A program made the position numbers and the translations under genes. The notes under the pieces were generated by a model. That model did no database searches. It had not been told where the DNA came from and saw nothing but the letters and a program-made list of their open reading frames with translations. Positions 6,774 through 13,817 of a stretch of 13,817 nucleotides of DNA are shown piece after piece (the stretch's first letter is position 1; each line of letters opens with the position of its first letter). The DNA comes from Fidelibacterota bacterium (lineage in GTDB: Bacteria; Marinisomatota; Marinisomatia; SCGC-AAA003-L08; TMED6), in the NCBI GenBank assembly GCA_014239355.1, contig JAAZYZ010000109.1:1-13817 (forward strand), in the 5' to 3' direction.

Positions 6774-7634
6774 TTATTTAAAATCAACTAATTCAACCTC
6801 AAACATTAACATAGCATTGGGTGGAATGAATCCACTGGCACCTCTATCTCCATAACCTAATTCTGGTGGAATAATTAAGGTCCTCTTTCCTCCTTTTTTC
6901 ATTCCCACTATACCTTCATCCCAGCCTTGAATAACTCTGCCCTGACCTAATGGAAAAGAAAATGGTGTCCCCTTATCATGAGAGCTATCAAATTTAGTAC
7001 CATCTGCTAAATATCCAGCATAATGAACTTTAGCTTCTTGCCCTGACTGAATAGACTCACCACTACCTATAACATGATCTAAATATCTAAGACCTGAATC
7101 TAATGATTTTTCTTCAGCAGGTAGGCTAAAATCAGTATCAACAAATGGTTGCTTTATACTGAATAACTCTACTTCAAAAATTAATGTTGAATTTGGAGGA
7201 ATTGAGCCTAAATCTCTGGACCCATAACCTAATTCTGGTGGAATAACAAACTTAAACTTAGAACCTACGGGCATTAATTGTACACCTTCAGTCCAACCTT
7301 TAATAACTCGATTCAAAGGAATAGAAATAGTCTCTCCTCTATCAACTGAAGAATCAAATACTGTCCCATCTTCTAAAGTCCCATGATAGTGTACCTCTAC
7401 TTTATCTGTAGCATTAGGCTTCTCACCATCGCCCATTTTAATAATTTCATACTGTAAACCTGATGCTGTTGTTATCAATGTGCCTCCTTCTGTTGAATTC
7501 TGAAATGAAAAATTTTCATTGGTTTGTTTTGGTACAATGTTATATTCTTCTATTTTATCACCAGCTTGTGAATAAACAAGGACTAACATAAAAATACCTG
7601 CAGTTAATCCAATTATAATACTTTGCTTGTTCAT
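6774..7634 (-). CDS. Membrane-anchored tandem FKBP-type peptidyl-prolyl isomerase
   Basis: The protein (286 residues) has an uncleaved-looking N-terminal hydrophobic segment (about 5-22) followed by two complete FKBP domains, near 56-161 and 178-286. Each keeps the pocket residues. Domain 1 has Y83, FD at 93-94, VI at 110-111, W114 and Y137. Domain 2 has Y205, FD at 215-216, VI at 234-235, W238 and Y261. Both have the IPPELGYG loop and the terminal FEVEL strand. It should speed proline isomerisation during folding of exported proteins on the outer face of the inner membrane. Two intact domains in one polypeptide are unusual for short bacterial FKBPs. The ATG overlaps the nuclease stop as ATGA, so translation is coupled and the nuclease or barrel-like protein may be clients (inference). 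Confidence 0.9.
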   Translation of the reverse strand: MNKQSIIIGLTAGIFMLVLVYSQAGDKIEEYNIVPKQTNENFSFQNSTEGGTLITTASGLQYEIIKMGDGEKPNATDKVEVHYHGTLEDGTVFDSSVDRGETISIPLNRVIKGWTEGVQLMPVGSKFKFVIPPELGYGSRDLGSIPPNSTLIFEVELFSIKQPFVDTDFSLPAEEKSLDSGLRYLDHVIGSGESIQSGQEAKVHYAGYLADGTKFDSSHDKGTPFSFPLGQGRVIQGWDEGIVGMKKGGKRTLIIPPELGYGDRGASGFIPPNAMLMFEVELVDFK

Positions 7635-8566
7635 GATATAATTTCTCCTATTAATAATACTATGTCTAAAATGTTAATGCCTTGGTCCTGATTTATATCT
7701 GCCAAGGCCAATTGTTCTTCATTTAAATCTGTTAAATTTAATATATAATTCATGATAACTATAATATCTAATATATTAATAATATTATCTTGGTTGACAT
7801 CTCCGATAATAAAATCTAATTCAAAATAACACCTTTGTACCAAAGTGGCATCTAATATAAAAGGGTTAGGATAATCCTGATAATCTGCAATATCCCAGGT
7901 ACGATTTATTTCTGATTGATTGATTGGATCTATTTGATGCCATTCATATAAAATATCTTTTTGTAGTTCAAAAAATATATCGTCCGCAACATTTGAATAC
8001 ATGGTATAAAAATAAAACATTGCTCTTGCAACATCCCCTTTAACCTCTTCGCGAGGCTCAAAAACACTAGATGCGCTTTCAGAATATTTATCAATATTTT
8101 GACTCGGAGGATTATTAAATTGATACTCTAACCAATACCATGTTTGAGTTTGACTATCATTTGATTCATTATATGGTTTATTGCCCCTTGAACTATTTAC
8201 ATTCTCTTTACATGGCCTTAGATGGTGAATATCACTCTTCATTGGAGAATTATCAGCTCCCATACTTTGTGGCCATAGGTGCTCACAATTTAGACCGTTT
8301 TCATGTACATAAGGTCTAGGATTGTTATTGGGCACATTATCTACACTAAATTCTGTATATATACATTCTACACTACCATTATCATTATCAATATATCCAT
8401 ACATTGCATCGCGTGCACCATTATAACTCAACACATTAGACGTCTTATAATTATCAATAAGATGATCTATTAAATCATCACCATATAGGCCTTCTCCAAT
8501 AATATCTTGAGATAGACATATGGAGCATATTATAAAAATAATTATTCTTTTTATCTTAAATACCAT
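7631..8566 (-). CDS. Secreted endonuclease I family nuclease with C-terminal dockerin-type calcium-binding pair
   Basis: A signal peptide (KIKR then a hydrophobic run, likely cleavage after S19) exports the protein. The body is an endonuclease I (EndA/Bsn type) His-Me finger nuclease. It has CEHLWPQS (94-101, H96), [19 protein letters not shown] (111-129, with D112, H114, H115, N124, R127 and N129), [14 protein letters not shown] (177-190), and the closing PNPFILD (233-239). All expected catalytic and metal residues appear present. The last 56 residues form two calcium-loop repeats, D256[11 protein letters not shown] and D290[11 protein letters not shown], like type I dockerin repeats. It should cut DNA, perhaps also RNA, outside the cell or in the periplasm for nutrient use. 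It overlaps the upstream barrel-like gene by 11 bp and the FKBP gene by 4 bp. No clear ribosome binding site is seen, so it may rely on coupling. Confidence 0.9.
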   Translation of the reverse strand: MVFKIKRIIIFIICSICLSQDIIGEGLYGDDLIDHLIDNYKTSNVLSYNGARDAMYGYIDNDNGSVECIYTEFSVDNVPNNNPRPYVHENGLNCEHLWPQSMGADNSPMKSDIHHLRPCKENVNSSRGNKPYNESNDSQTQTWYWLEYQFNNPPSQNIDKYSESASSVFEPREEVKGDVARAMFYFYTMYSNVADDIFFELQKDILYEWHQIDPINQSEINRTWDIADYQDYPNPFILDATLVQRCYFELDFIIGDVNQDNIINILDIIVIMNYILNLTDLNEEQLALADINQDQGINILDIVLLIGEIIS

Positions 8567-9248
8567 AAGCTAAACCAATAGTAAATCCAGGAAAATTTTG
8601 AATACTATTATTATCATCCTTAATGATAAAAGTATATTTTGCGTTTATAAAAGCATTAAGCATTAAAACTTTAGCCTGAACACCACATTGAATATGTAAT
8701 CCAGATGCATCCATAGCATGGTCCGTTAATGCATCATAAATAGCATTTTTATCCCACACTTCTTCTGCTTCATTATATAAATTATCGATATCATCTACAT
8801 CATAAATATCCTTTAGTAACGCTATAGAAGGAACAATAGATTCATGCTTATTTATACCGCCACCAAAGCTTAAAGCTACTTTAGCTAAAACTGGAATAGA
8901 CAAGTCTATAATATCTTTTCTGATTGTTAAATAGTCTGAACTCCTACCAGCATATGATGGATTTGTAAACTCATTATCATTAAAATCTATAGTTAAATTT
9001 AACTCCTGCCATTTTACTTCTTTACTATATTCAATTACTAAATCCATTGGCAAAGCATCAAAATAAATAAAAATATTACCTCCACTCTCTAAACCATTAT
9101 CTTGATAAGATAAATTAAAATTTCCATCACTCTCAGTTCCATCATAAGAAATTATATTATTAAGAAAAGAAACTCCAATCCCTCCTAATGGAAATGCATA
9201 AGTTATTAATAATAGTAAAATGTATACTTTATTTTTGATGCAATTCAT
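8556..9248 (-). CDS. Unrecognised exported protein, probable outer-membrane beta-barrel
   Basis: I do not recognise a family. The 230 residues begin with a signal peptide: a basic start, hydrophobic YILLLLITYAF (about 9-19), probable cleavage near residue 18-21. The mature part alternates polar and apolar residues in short strand-like segments rich in Gly and aromatic residues, for example LVIEYSKEVKWQELNLTIDF, and ends [12 protein letters not shown]. That pattern fits a small outer-membrane barrel. A middle acidic helical insert (about 145-185, KDIYDVDDIDNLYNEAEEVW) and the long acidic stretch are less typical. AGAGGT at 9258-9253, 4 nt upstream, supports the ATG. It is the first gene of the five-gene block and overlaps the nuclease gene by 11 bp. 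It may assist nuclease export or uptake of its products; this rests on position only. Confidence 0.7.
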   Translation of the reverse strand: MNCIKNKVYILLLLITYAFPLGGIGVSFLNNIISYDGTESDGNFNLSYQDNGLESGGNIFIYFDALPMDLVIEYSKEVKWQELNLTIDFNDNEFTNPSYAGRSSDYLTIRKDIIDLSIPVLAKVALSFGGGINKHESIVPSIALLKDIYDVDDIDNLYNEAEEVWDKNAIYDALTDHAMDASGLHIQCGVQAKVLMLNAFINAKYTFIIKDDNNSIQNFPGFTIGLAYGI

Positions 9249-9326
9249 AATTACCTCTATTTTATTATATTAAATAATCTTTTATATTTATGAGTATAAT
9301 ATAATGACATTCATGAATCTTAATAT
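9249..9326. promoter_or_regulatory. Divergent promoter region between the nuclease operon and the pabBC operon
   Basis: These 78 bp separate two divergent operons. On the plus strand two overlapping perfect TATAAT hexamers (9295-9300 and 9300-9305) sit 22-27 nt before the ATG at 9327. No good -35 lies at the right distance, and the first hexamer is preceded by TGAG. A 10-bp palindrome, ATTCATGAAT (9309-9318), lies between the -10 and the start codon and could be an operator. On the minus strand only the ribosome binding site AGAGGT (9258-9253) is clear; AT-rich sequence makes any minus-strand -10 uncertain. Confidence 0.35.
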
Positions 9327-10262
9327 ATGATTTTCGATACAAAAAATATTTTTAAAACATATCCTTGGTTAAAAAAGAAAAAAATGCCCATGGTCATATC
9401 CTCAAGCTATGATGGATTATTGTGTGCTGCACTATTAAAACATCTTTTAGATTGGGAATTGGTAGGATATTATAACCATGAATCTTTATGGGTTTCTGAA
9501 CAAGCAATTAAGAAAAAGAAAGAAATTATTTGGGTAGATTTAAATATTCTTCCAAAGCAAGGTAAAGCTATTGGTGGCCATATAGTTTCTGTTGATGGGT
9601 TTATCCCTGATGGATTTGAAACATCTTGTAACCCAAATATATTAGATGGATTAACAGCTAATTCTTTTAAATCTAAATTCCCATTTTCTACTTTAATTTT
9701 TTTAACTTGGTTATATAAAGTTGATGTTCCAAAGGATATGATGGCTAAGCTATTAATTTTAAATACTGACGCTACTTGGTTAAAATGGCAAAATTATAAT
9801 CAAAACTGTCAAAATTGGATTGAAAAATTACCGGGTTTTAATTGGAAGAAGTTATTTACAGATGTCAATTCTAAATCATTTGATCATTCAATTGATCAAT
9901 TATTATATCCCTCATTATTATCTATTAATTCAATGAAAGCATTTGGGAAATTAAAGAGTAATTTTTTAAATATTATAAATAAAGAATTAGTGATTAATCC
10001 TGATTGGGATGAAGACTCCATTATGTGTTTATTCCAATTAATTGCTAATCATTTAGATTGGAACATACCAAATATACCTAAAATTGTAAGACGTATTGAT
10101 GGCATGAAAAATAAATGCTTATTGTCTGAAGTAAAACAAATAGGATTGAATAAATTAATTAATGAAAAACATATTTTCTCATATGCAATTACATCCCCAA
10201 AATATTTTAGTTACACTACTTTTGGAAAAAGTAAAAAAAGAGTTCTAGATGCCAAGCCTTAA
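9327..10262 (+). CDS. Unrecognised protein with degenerate DHH-phosphoesterase-like N-terminus
   Basis: No firm family can be named. The 311 residues have no signal or membrane helix, so it should be cytoplasmic. The first 130 residues recall the core of DHH phosphoesterases. MVISSSYDGLLCAALLKHL (22-40) looks like the HxDxDG strand-turn-helix motif, but with Ser where the first His and Asp should be; only D29 remains. IIWVDLNI (67-74, D71) and GHIVSVDGF (84-92, H85 and D90) occupy the places of the later Asp/His motifs. The rest is rich in Trp, Asn and Lys with no motif I know. If the resemblance is right, metal binding and catalysis are probably altered or lost. The gene has no clear ribosome binding site and overlaps pabB by 14 bp, so the two are co-expressed; a link to folate synthesis is not evident. 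Confidence 0.75.
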   Translation: MIFDTKNIFKTYPWLKKKKMPMVISSSYDGLLCAALLKHLLDWELVGYYNHESLWVSEQAIKKKKEIIWVDLNILPKQGKAIGGHIVSVDGFIPDGFETSCNPNILDGLTANSFKSKFPFSTLIFLTWLYKVDVPKDMMAKLLILNTDATWLKWQNYNQNCQNWIEKLPGFNWKKLFTDVNSKSFDHSIDQLLYPSLLSINSMKAFGKLKSNFLNIINKELVINPDWDEDSIMCLFQLIANHLDWNIPNIPKIVRRIDGMKNKCLLSEVKQIGLNKLINEKHIFSYAITSPKYFSYTTFGKSKKRVLDAKP

Positions 10263-11457
10263 AAAGTTGGTCCTTCAATATGGAGAGCCTGATATACTAA
10301 TTGATTCATTTAATTATAAAAATAAACGTTATGCAATTTGGGGGTTTGAAGAAATTCTGCAAATTAAAAATTCTGGAATATATTTAAATAATAAATTAAT
10401 TCAAGATGATTGGAATACAGTATTGCAAAATACTATTGATCAATGGAAAAAGGATTCCTCCAATCAAAAAATTGCATGTGTTGGATTTATATCATATGAA
10501 TTTAAACAGCATATTTATAATCATATCAACTTTAACAAAAAATTAAATAATTCTTTCCCTTATTTATGGTTTTGTAAACCTAAAATAATTAAAGAATATG
10601 ATTTGAATAACATTGATAGTAGTATTAAAAAAGAAAAATTAAAACTTAATAAAGATATACTATCTTTGAAAAATTACAATTCTAAAATTGATTGTATTAA
10701 AAATTATTTAAAAAATGGAGATGTATATCAAATTAATTTTACTGATAAAAAAATATTTGATTCAAATAATGTTTCTCCATTTACATTATATCAACTCCTA
10801 AGAAAAATTGCGAAGCCTAAAGAAGGGTTTTTTATGAAAGGTGATGATTTTGAGATTTTATCACTTTCCCCTGAATCATTTTTAAAAGTTAAAAATAGAA
10901 TAATTGAGACAGCTCCAATTAAAGGGACAAGGCCTAGCTCATCAAATAAAATTATTAATTCAAAACTGAAATTAGAATTACAAAATAGTGGAAAAGATAA
11001 AGCTGAACACTTAATGATTGTAGATTTAATGCGCAATGATTTAGGCAAAATTTGTGAATTACAAAGTATCAAAGTAAATAAATTGTATGCAATTGAAACG
11101 TTTGAAACAATCCATCACATGGTGACTAAAATAAAAGGTAAACTAAAACAAAATATAAAAGAGGTAGAAATTTTAAAAGCTCTTTTCCCAGGAGGTTCTA
11201 TTACAGGAGCACCAAAAGAAAGCGCAATGAAAATTATTGATGAATTAGAATTAGAACCACGTAAAATTTATACTGGGAGCGCGGGCTATATTACTCCAAA
11301 TGGTAACATGAATTTTAATATATGTATTAGAACGTTATTAAGAGAAAATAATAACTATGAATATGGTATTGGTGGTGGGATAGTCTGGGATTCTATTTCA
11401 CAAGAAGAATGGAATGAAGCACAACAAAAAAGCAAAATTTTGGATCCATTATTATGA
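10249..11457 (+). CDS. pabB: Aminodeoxychorismate synthase component I (PabB)
   Basis: PabB aminates chorismate to 4-amino-4-deoxychorismate using ammonia from a PabA glutaminase, the first step of p-aminobenzoate synthesis for folate. The C-terminal chorismate-binding domain is complete: GDVYQINFT (157-165), TAPIKGTRPS (221-230), EHLMIVDLMRNDLG (253-266), ETFETIHHMVT (283-293), FPGGSITGAPK (313-323) and YGIGGGIVWDS (372-382). PIKGT with K225 is the PabB form, the lysine matching the E. coli nucleophile; anthranilate synthases have PLAGT. The N-terminal domain is short, giving 402 residues against about 450 in E. coli. The ATG lies inside the end of the upstream gene, and the stop overlaps pabC as ATGA. 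No pabA is present here, so the glutaminase must be encoded elsewhere, perhaps shared with tryptophan synthesis. Confidence 0.93.
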   Translation: MPSLKKLVLQYGEPDILIDSFNYKNKRYAIWGFEEILQIKNSGIYLNNKLIQDDWNTVLQNTIDQWKKDSSNQKIACVGFISYEFKQHIYNHINFNKKLNNSFPYLWFCKPKIIKEYDLNNIDSSIKKEKLKLNKDILSLKNYNSKIDCIKNYLKNGDVYQINFTDKKIFDSNNVSPFTLYQLLRKIAKPKEGFFMKGDDFEILSLSPESFLKVKNRIIETAPIKGTRPSSSNKIINSKLKLELQNSGKDKAEHLMIVDLMRNDLGKICELQSIKVNKLYAIETFETIHHMVTKIKGKLKQNIKEVEILKALFPGGSITGAPKESAMKIIDELELEPRKIYTGSAGYITPNGNMNFNICIRTLLRENNNYEYGIGGGIVWDSISQEEWNEAQQKSKILDPLL

Positions 11458-12245
11458 TATCATATTTTAAAGGCCAACTAATAAATTCTAACACAATCAC
11501 AATCAATGAAAACTGGTTGCAGGGGATTGGAATTTTTGAAACCATAAAATTTAATAATAATCAAATGCTTTTTTTTGATGAACATATGGATAGATTATTT
11601 GCTAATCATTTTTTTGATTTACATAAACTTAATAAAGATAAAATTTATTTAAATGCACAAAAAGTAATAGATAATAATAATATTAATGAGGGTTTAATTA
11701 AAATTATTGTCTGTCCTGTGTCAGAATGTTGGAGTGATGTAGAATATTATATTTTTATTAGGGAATTACCAATAATAAATACACCTTTCGTTAAAATAGT
11801 ATTTTATCAAGAAAAATTATATCCAATCCTCAGATTTAATCCTATGTATAAATCTCTATCTTATATGGGTAATTTTATGGCTCAAAAAGATGCTAAAGCA
11901 GAAGGTGCATTTGAACCTATTTTTTATAATCAAGATAATTTGATTACAGAGGGAGCAATTAGAAATATATTTTTTATTAGAGATCAAATAATTTATACTC
12001 CCTCTACTGATTTAGGTATACTAAATGGAATTACCAGACAAAAAATAATTCGATTAGCATGGTTAAGAGGCTATAAAGTAGAAACGTCCCCTATTAATTT
12101 TGAAACTATAAATAATATGGATGAGGCGTTTATAACATCATCTGCTATTGGTGTTTTGCCTTGCCAATGGAATGGTTGGAAATCTGATTTTAATATAACA
12201 CAAAAATTAAAAAATGATTATAAACACTTAGTTGAAAATCAGTAA
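11454..12245 (+). CDS. pabC: Class IV aminotransferase-fold enzyme, probable aminodeoxychorismate lyase (PabC)
   Basis: This 263-residue protein has the fold-type IV PLP layout. It has FKGQLI and GIGIFETIKF near the start (24-33), EHMDRL with R48, the Schiff-base lysine K133 in YKSLSYMGNFMAQKDA (132-147), E166 in ITEGAIRNIFF (164-174), and a late ITSSAIGVLP (loop binding the PLP phosphate). PabC removes pyruvate from aminodeoxychorismate to release p-aminobenzoate. Branched-chain and D-amino-acid aminotransferases share the fold, so sequence alone is not decisive; position directly after pabB with a 4-bp ATGA overlap strongly favours PabC. Length is normal. No terminator follows within the 78 bp to ligA, so read-through is possible. 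Confidence 0.88.
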   Translation: MISYFKGQLINSNTITINENWLQGIGIFETIKFNNNQMLFFDEHMDRLFANHFFDLHKLNKDKIYLNAQKVIDNNNINEGLIKIIVCPVSECWSDVEYYIFIRELPIINTPFVKIVFYQEKLYPILRFNPMYKSLSYMGNFMAQKDAKAEGAFEPIFYNQDNLITEGAIRNIFFIRDQIIYTPSTDLGILNGITRQKIIRLAWLRGYKVETSPINFETINNMDEAFITSSAIGVLPCQWNGWKSDFNITQKLKNDYKHLVENQ

Positions 12246-12323
12246 ATTTAGACATGAAAAACAGTATTTTTAATATCCAATATTTAATCTTTTTAATACA
12301 ATAATTGTAGAGATAATATCGAA
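12246..12323 (+). promoter_or_regulatory. Spacer before ligA with a 13-bp palindrome
   Basis: This 78-bp AT-rich gap has no terminator-like hairpin with a T run. It contains a perfect palindrome, TACAAT-A-ATTGTA (12297-12309), ending 14 nt before the ligA ATG. It could be a repressor or activator site, or a chance AT-rich repeat. TTTTTAATACAATAAT here could also supply a -10 (TACAAT), but I see no matching -35. Confidence 0.3.
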
Positions 12324-13817
12324 ATGAAAGAGATGAAAAATAAGATTGATTCCTTAATAGAAAAAATTAATTATCATAATATGCAATATTATGTATATGA
12401 TAATCCAATTATTTCAGATTATGAATATGATATACTTTTGAAAGAACTTCAAATTTTAGAAACAAAATATCCAAAATTAGTGTCTCTAAAATCTCCTACA
12501 CAACGTGTCGGGGCAGAACCTTTGTCAAAATTTAATCAAGTAAATCATAGAATCCCCTTATTGTCACTATCCAATGCTATGAATAATGATGAATTAGAAT
12601 TATTCAATACTCAAATGAAAAAAGGACTAAATAAAAGTATTGAATATGTAGGAGAACCCAAATTAGATGGATTAGCTGTAGAATTAGTTTATGAAAATGG
12701 ACAATTTATACAAGGATCAACAAGAGGAGATGGAAATGTTGGAGAGGATATTACAGAAAACTTAAAAACAATTAAAGCCATTCCATTATATTTAAATAAT
12801 GACTACACTATCCCCTCTATATTAGAAGTTAGAGGAGAAGTTTTTATTAATCATACTGATTTTGAAAATTTAAATAAACAAAGAATAAAAGTTGGAGATT
12901 CAATATTTGCTAATCCACGTAATTGTGCTGCTGGAAGCTTAAGACAGCTTGATCCAAAAATTACAGCTACTAGACCATTACGTATTTATTGCTATGCTCC
13001 GGGCTATATTGAAGGTATTAAATTTAATTCTCAATTAGAATTTTTGAAAACCTTGCCAAAATGGGGTTTTCCTGTTAATCCTGAAATACAGGTTGGAATA
13101 GGAATAAAATTTTTAAATCAATATTATCAACATATTGAATCTATGAGAGATAATTTAACATATGACATAGATGGTGTGGTATTTAAAATAAATTCCTATC
13201 AAGATCAAACAATATTAGGGACAAGAAGCCGTTCACCTAGATGGGCTATAGCTGCAAAATTAAAGGCTGTACAAGCTACTACAGTAATAAATAATATTAT
13301 TACAAGTGTTGGGCGTACAGGAGCTATTACTCCGGTTGCACAATTAAACCCAATAAATGTAGGTGGGGTAATAGTCTCAAATGCTACCTTACATAATCAA
13401 GATGAAATTAATAAAAAGGATGTAAGAATAGGTGATACCGTCATTGTACAAAGAGCTGGTGATGTAATACCAGAGATTGTAAAAGTCATTATTGAAAAAC
13501 GTATACCAAACAGTAAGCTATATATTATACCTGAAATATGTCCAAGTTGTGACACAGTGTGTGACAAAAAAGAAGGTGAGGTGGTTTTAAGGTGTTTAAA
13601 TCAATCCTGCCAAGCACAATTAGAGGGAGGAATCAAACATTTTGTCTCAAAAAATTGTATGGATATAGATGGTTTGGGAGAAAAAATAGTTCAACTATTA
13701 ATTCAAAATAAATTAGTAAAAAATATTGCAGATATTTTTGAATTATTACATTCACAAATATCTAGCTTAGATAGAATGGGTAATAAATCTGCTACTAATA
13801 TTATTGATTCAATTAAT
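12324..13817 (+). CDS. ligA: NAD-dependent DNA ligase LigA (C-terminus cut by window edge)
   Basis: LigA seals nicks between Okazaki fragments and in repair, using NAD as adenylate donor. The frame is open for 498 codons to the window end, about 170 short of the usual 670. Domains appear in order. The Ia NAD-binding part has YYVYDNPIISDYEYDILLKE (22-41). The adenylation domain has EPKLDGLA (111-118) with nucleophile K113, STRGDGNVGED and EVRGEVF. The oligonucleotide-binding part has GRTGAITPVA and SNATLHNQDEI. The zinc finger reads CPSC, then a C-x4-C pair (C in RCLNQSC). The start of the helix-hairpin-helix region has DIDGLGEKIVQLL. The missing part would be the rest of that region and the BRCT domain. 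ATG at 12324 is chosen; a second ATG at 12333 is equally in frame. The ribosome binding site is weak (GAGA). No in-frame stop is present. Confidence 0.95.
   Translation, partial: MKEMKNKIDSLIEKINYHNMQYYVYDNPIISDYEYDILLKELQILETKYPKLVSLKSPTQRVGAEPLSKFNQVNHRIPLLSLSNAMNNDELELFNTQMKKGLNKSIEYVGEPKLDGLAVELVYENGQFIQGSTRGDGNVGEDITENLKTIKAIPLYLNNDYTIPSILEVRGEVFINHTDFENLNKQRIKVGDSIFANPRNCAAGSLRQLDPKITATRPLRIYCYAPGYIEGIKFNSQLEFLKTLPKWGFPVNPEIQVGIGIKFLNQYYQHIESMRDNLTYDIDGVVFKINSYQDQTILGTRSRSPRWAIAAKLKAVQATTVINNIITSVGRTGAITPVAQLNPINVGGVIVSNATLHNQDEINKKDVRIGDTVIVQRAGDVIPEIVKVIIEKRIPNSKLYIIPEICPSCDTVCDKKEGEVVLRCLNQSCQAQLEGGIKHFVSKNCMDIDGLGEKIVQLLIQNKLVKNIADIFELLHSQISSLDRMGNKSATNIIDSIN

Noticed and set aside
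9304..9330. Leader peptide genes before the DHH-like gene
   Set aside because: The tiny frames have no ribosome binding site and arise easily in AT-rich sequence; kept only as a remark.
10791..11072. Minus-strand open frame of 93 codons
   Set aside because: It lies wholly inside the conserved core of pabB, whose motifs are read on the plus strand; a shadow.
10249..11457. Anthranilate synthase component I (TrpE)
   Set aside because: The PIKGT motif with its lysine is the PabB form, TrpE has PLAGT, and a pabC-like gene follows.
11454..12245. Branched-chain or D-amino-acid aminotransferase
   Set aside because: The fold is shared, but the 4-bp overlap with a PIKGT-type pabB makes aminodeoxychorismate lyase much more likely.
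1..13817. tRNA, rRNA, CRISPR array, insertion sequence, phage or toxin-antitoxin elements
   Set aside because: Coding genes fill nearly all of the window, spacers are under 130 bp, and no cloverleaf, spaced direct-repeat array, transposase motif or terminal inverted repeat was seen.

Overview
The window is 13.8 kb of very AT-rich, gene-dense bacterial DNA (about 30% G+C by eye). It carries fifteen protein genes, two of them cut by the window edges: an unrecognised small gene at the left and ligA at the right. I see no rRNA, tRNA, CRISPR, transposase or phage gene, and no broken gene. A lipoprotein with a lipobox, a probable secreted barrel-like protein and a secreted nuclease ending in a dockerin-type calcium-binding pair point to a diderm bacterium. 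The low GC, tight packing and domain mix would fit a marine FCB-group lineage such as Marinimicrobia (SAR406). That assignment is inference; no marker gene here proves it.

Left block (1-2780, minus strand). Transcription would run rlmN, then a class II purine nucleoside phosphorylase, then a seven-helix Bax inhibitor-1-like membrane protein. Spacing is 1 nt between the first two genes and 27 nt between the last two. Beyond the last gene lies a leader with two inverted repeats, one with a T run like an intrinsic terminator. It sits directly before the ribosome binding site of the small gene that runs off the left edge.

Centre (2869-4730, plus strand). A MoxR AAA+ ATPase and a DUF58 protein overlap by ATGA, the minimal form of the widespread MoxR/DUF58 pair. 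An 88-bp divergent region with a 9-bp tandem repeat separates them from rlmN. The DUF58 gene overlaps the next block tail to tail by 6 bp.

Right-centre block (4725-9248, minus strand). Five overlapping or nearly abutting genes look like one operon. In transcription order they are an unrecognised barrel-like exported protein, a secreted endonuclease I with a C-terminal dockerin-type pair, a membrane-anchored tandem FKBP peptidyl-prolyl isomerase, a PfkB-family sugar or nucleoside kinase, and a TPR lipoprotein. Four of the five are probably envelope or secreted proteins, so the group may serve export, folding and use of extracellular nucleic acid. That link is inference.

Right block (9327-13817, plus strand). 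An unrecognised protein whose N-terminus resembles a degenerate DHH phosphoesterase overlaps pabB, which overlaps pabC. PabB and PabC make p-aminobenzoate for folate; the glutaminase partner PabA is not here. After 78 bp comes ligA, the NAD-dependent DNA ligase, open at the right edge.

Most of the window is ordinary core and envelope biology. The parts most worth a second look are the terminator-like leader of the left-edge small gene, the DHH-like protein coupled to pabB, and the dockerin-nuclease operon.
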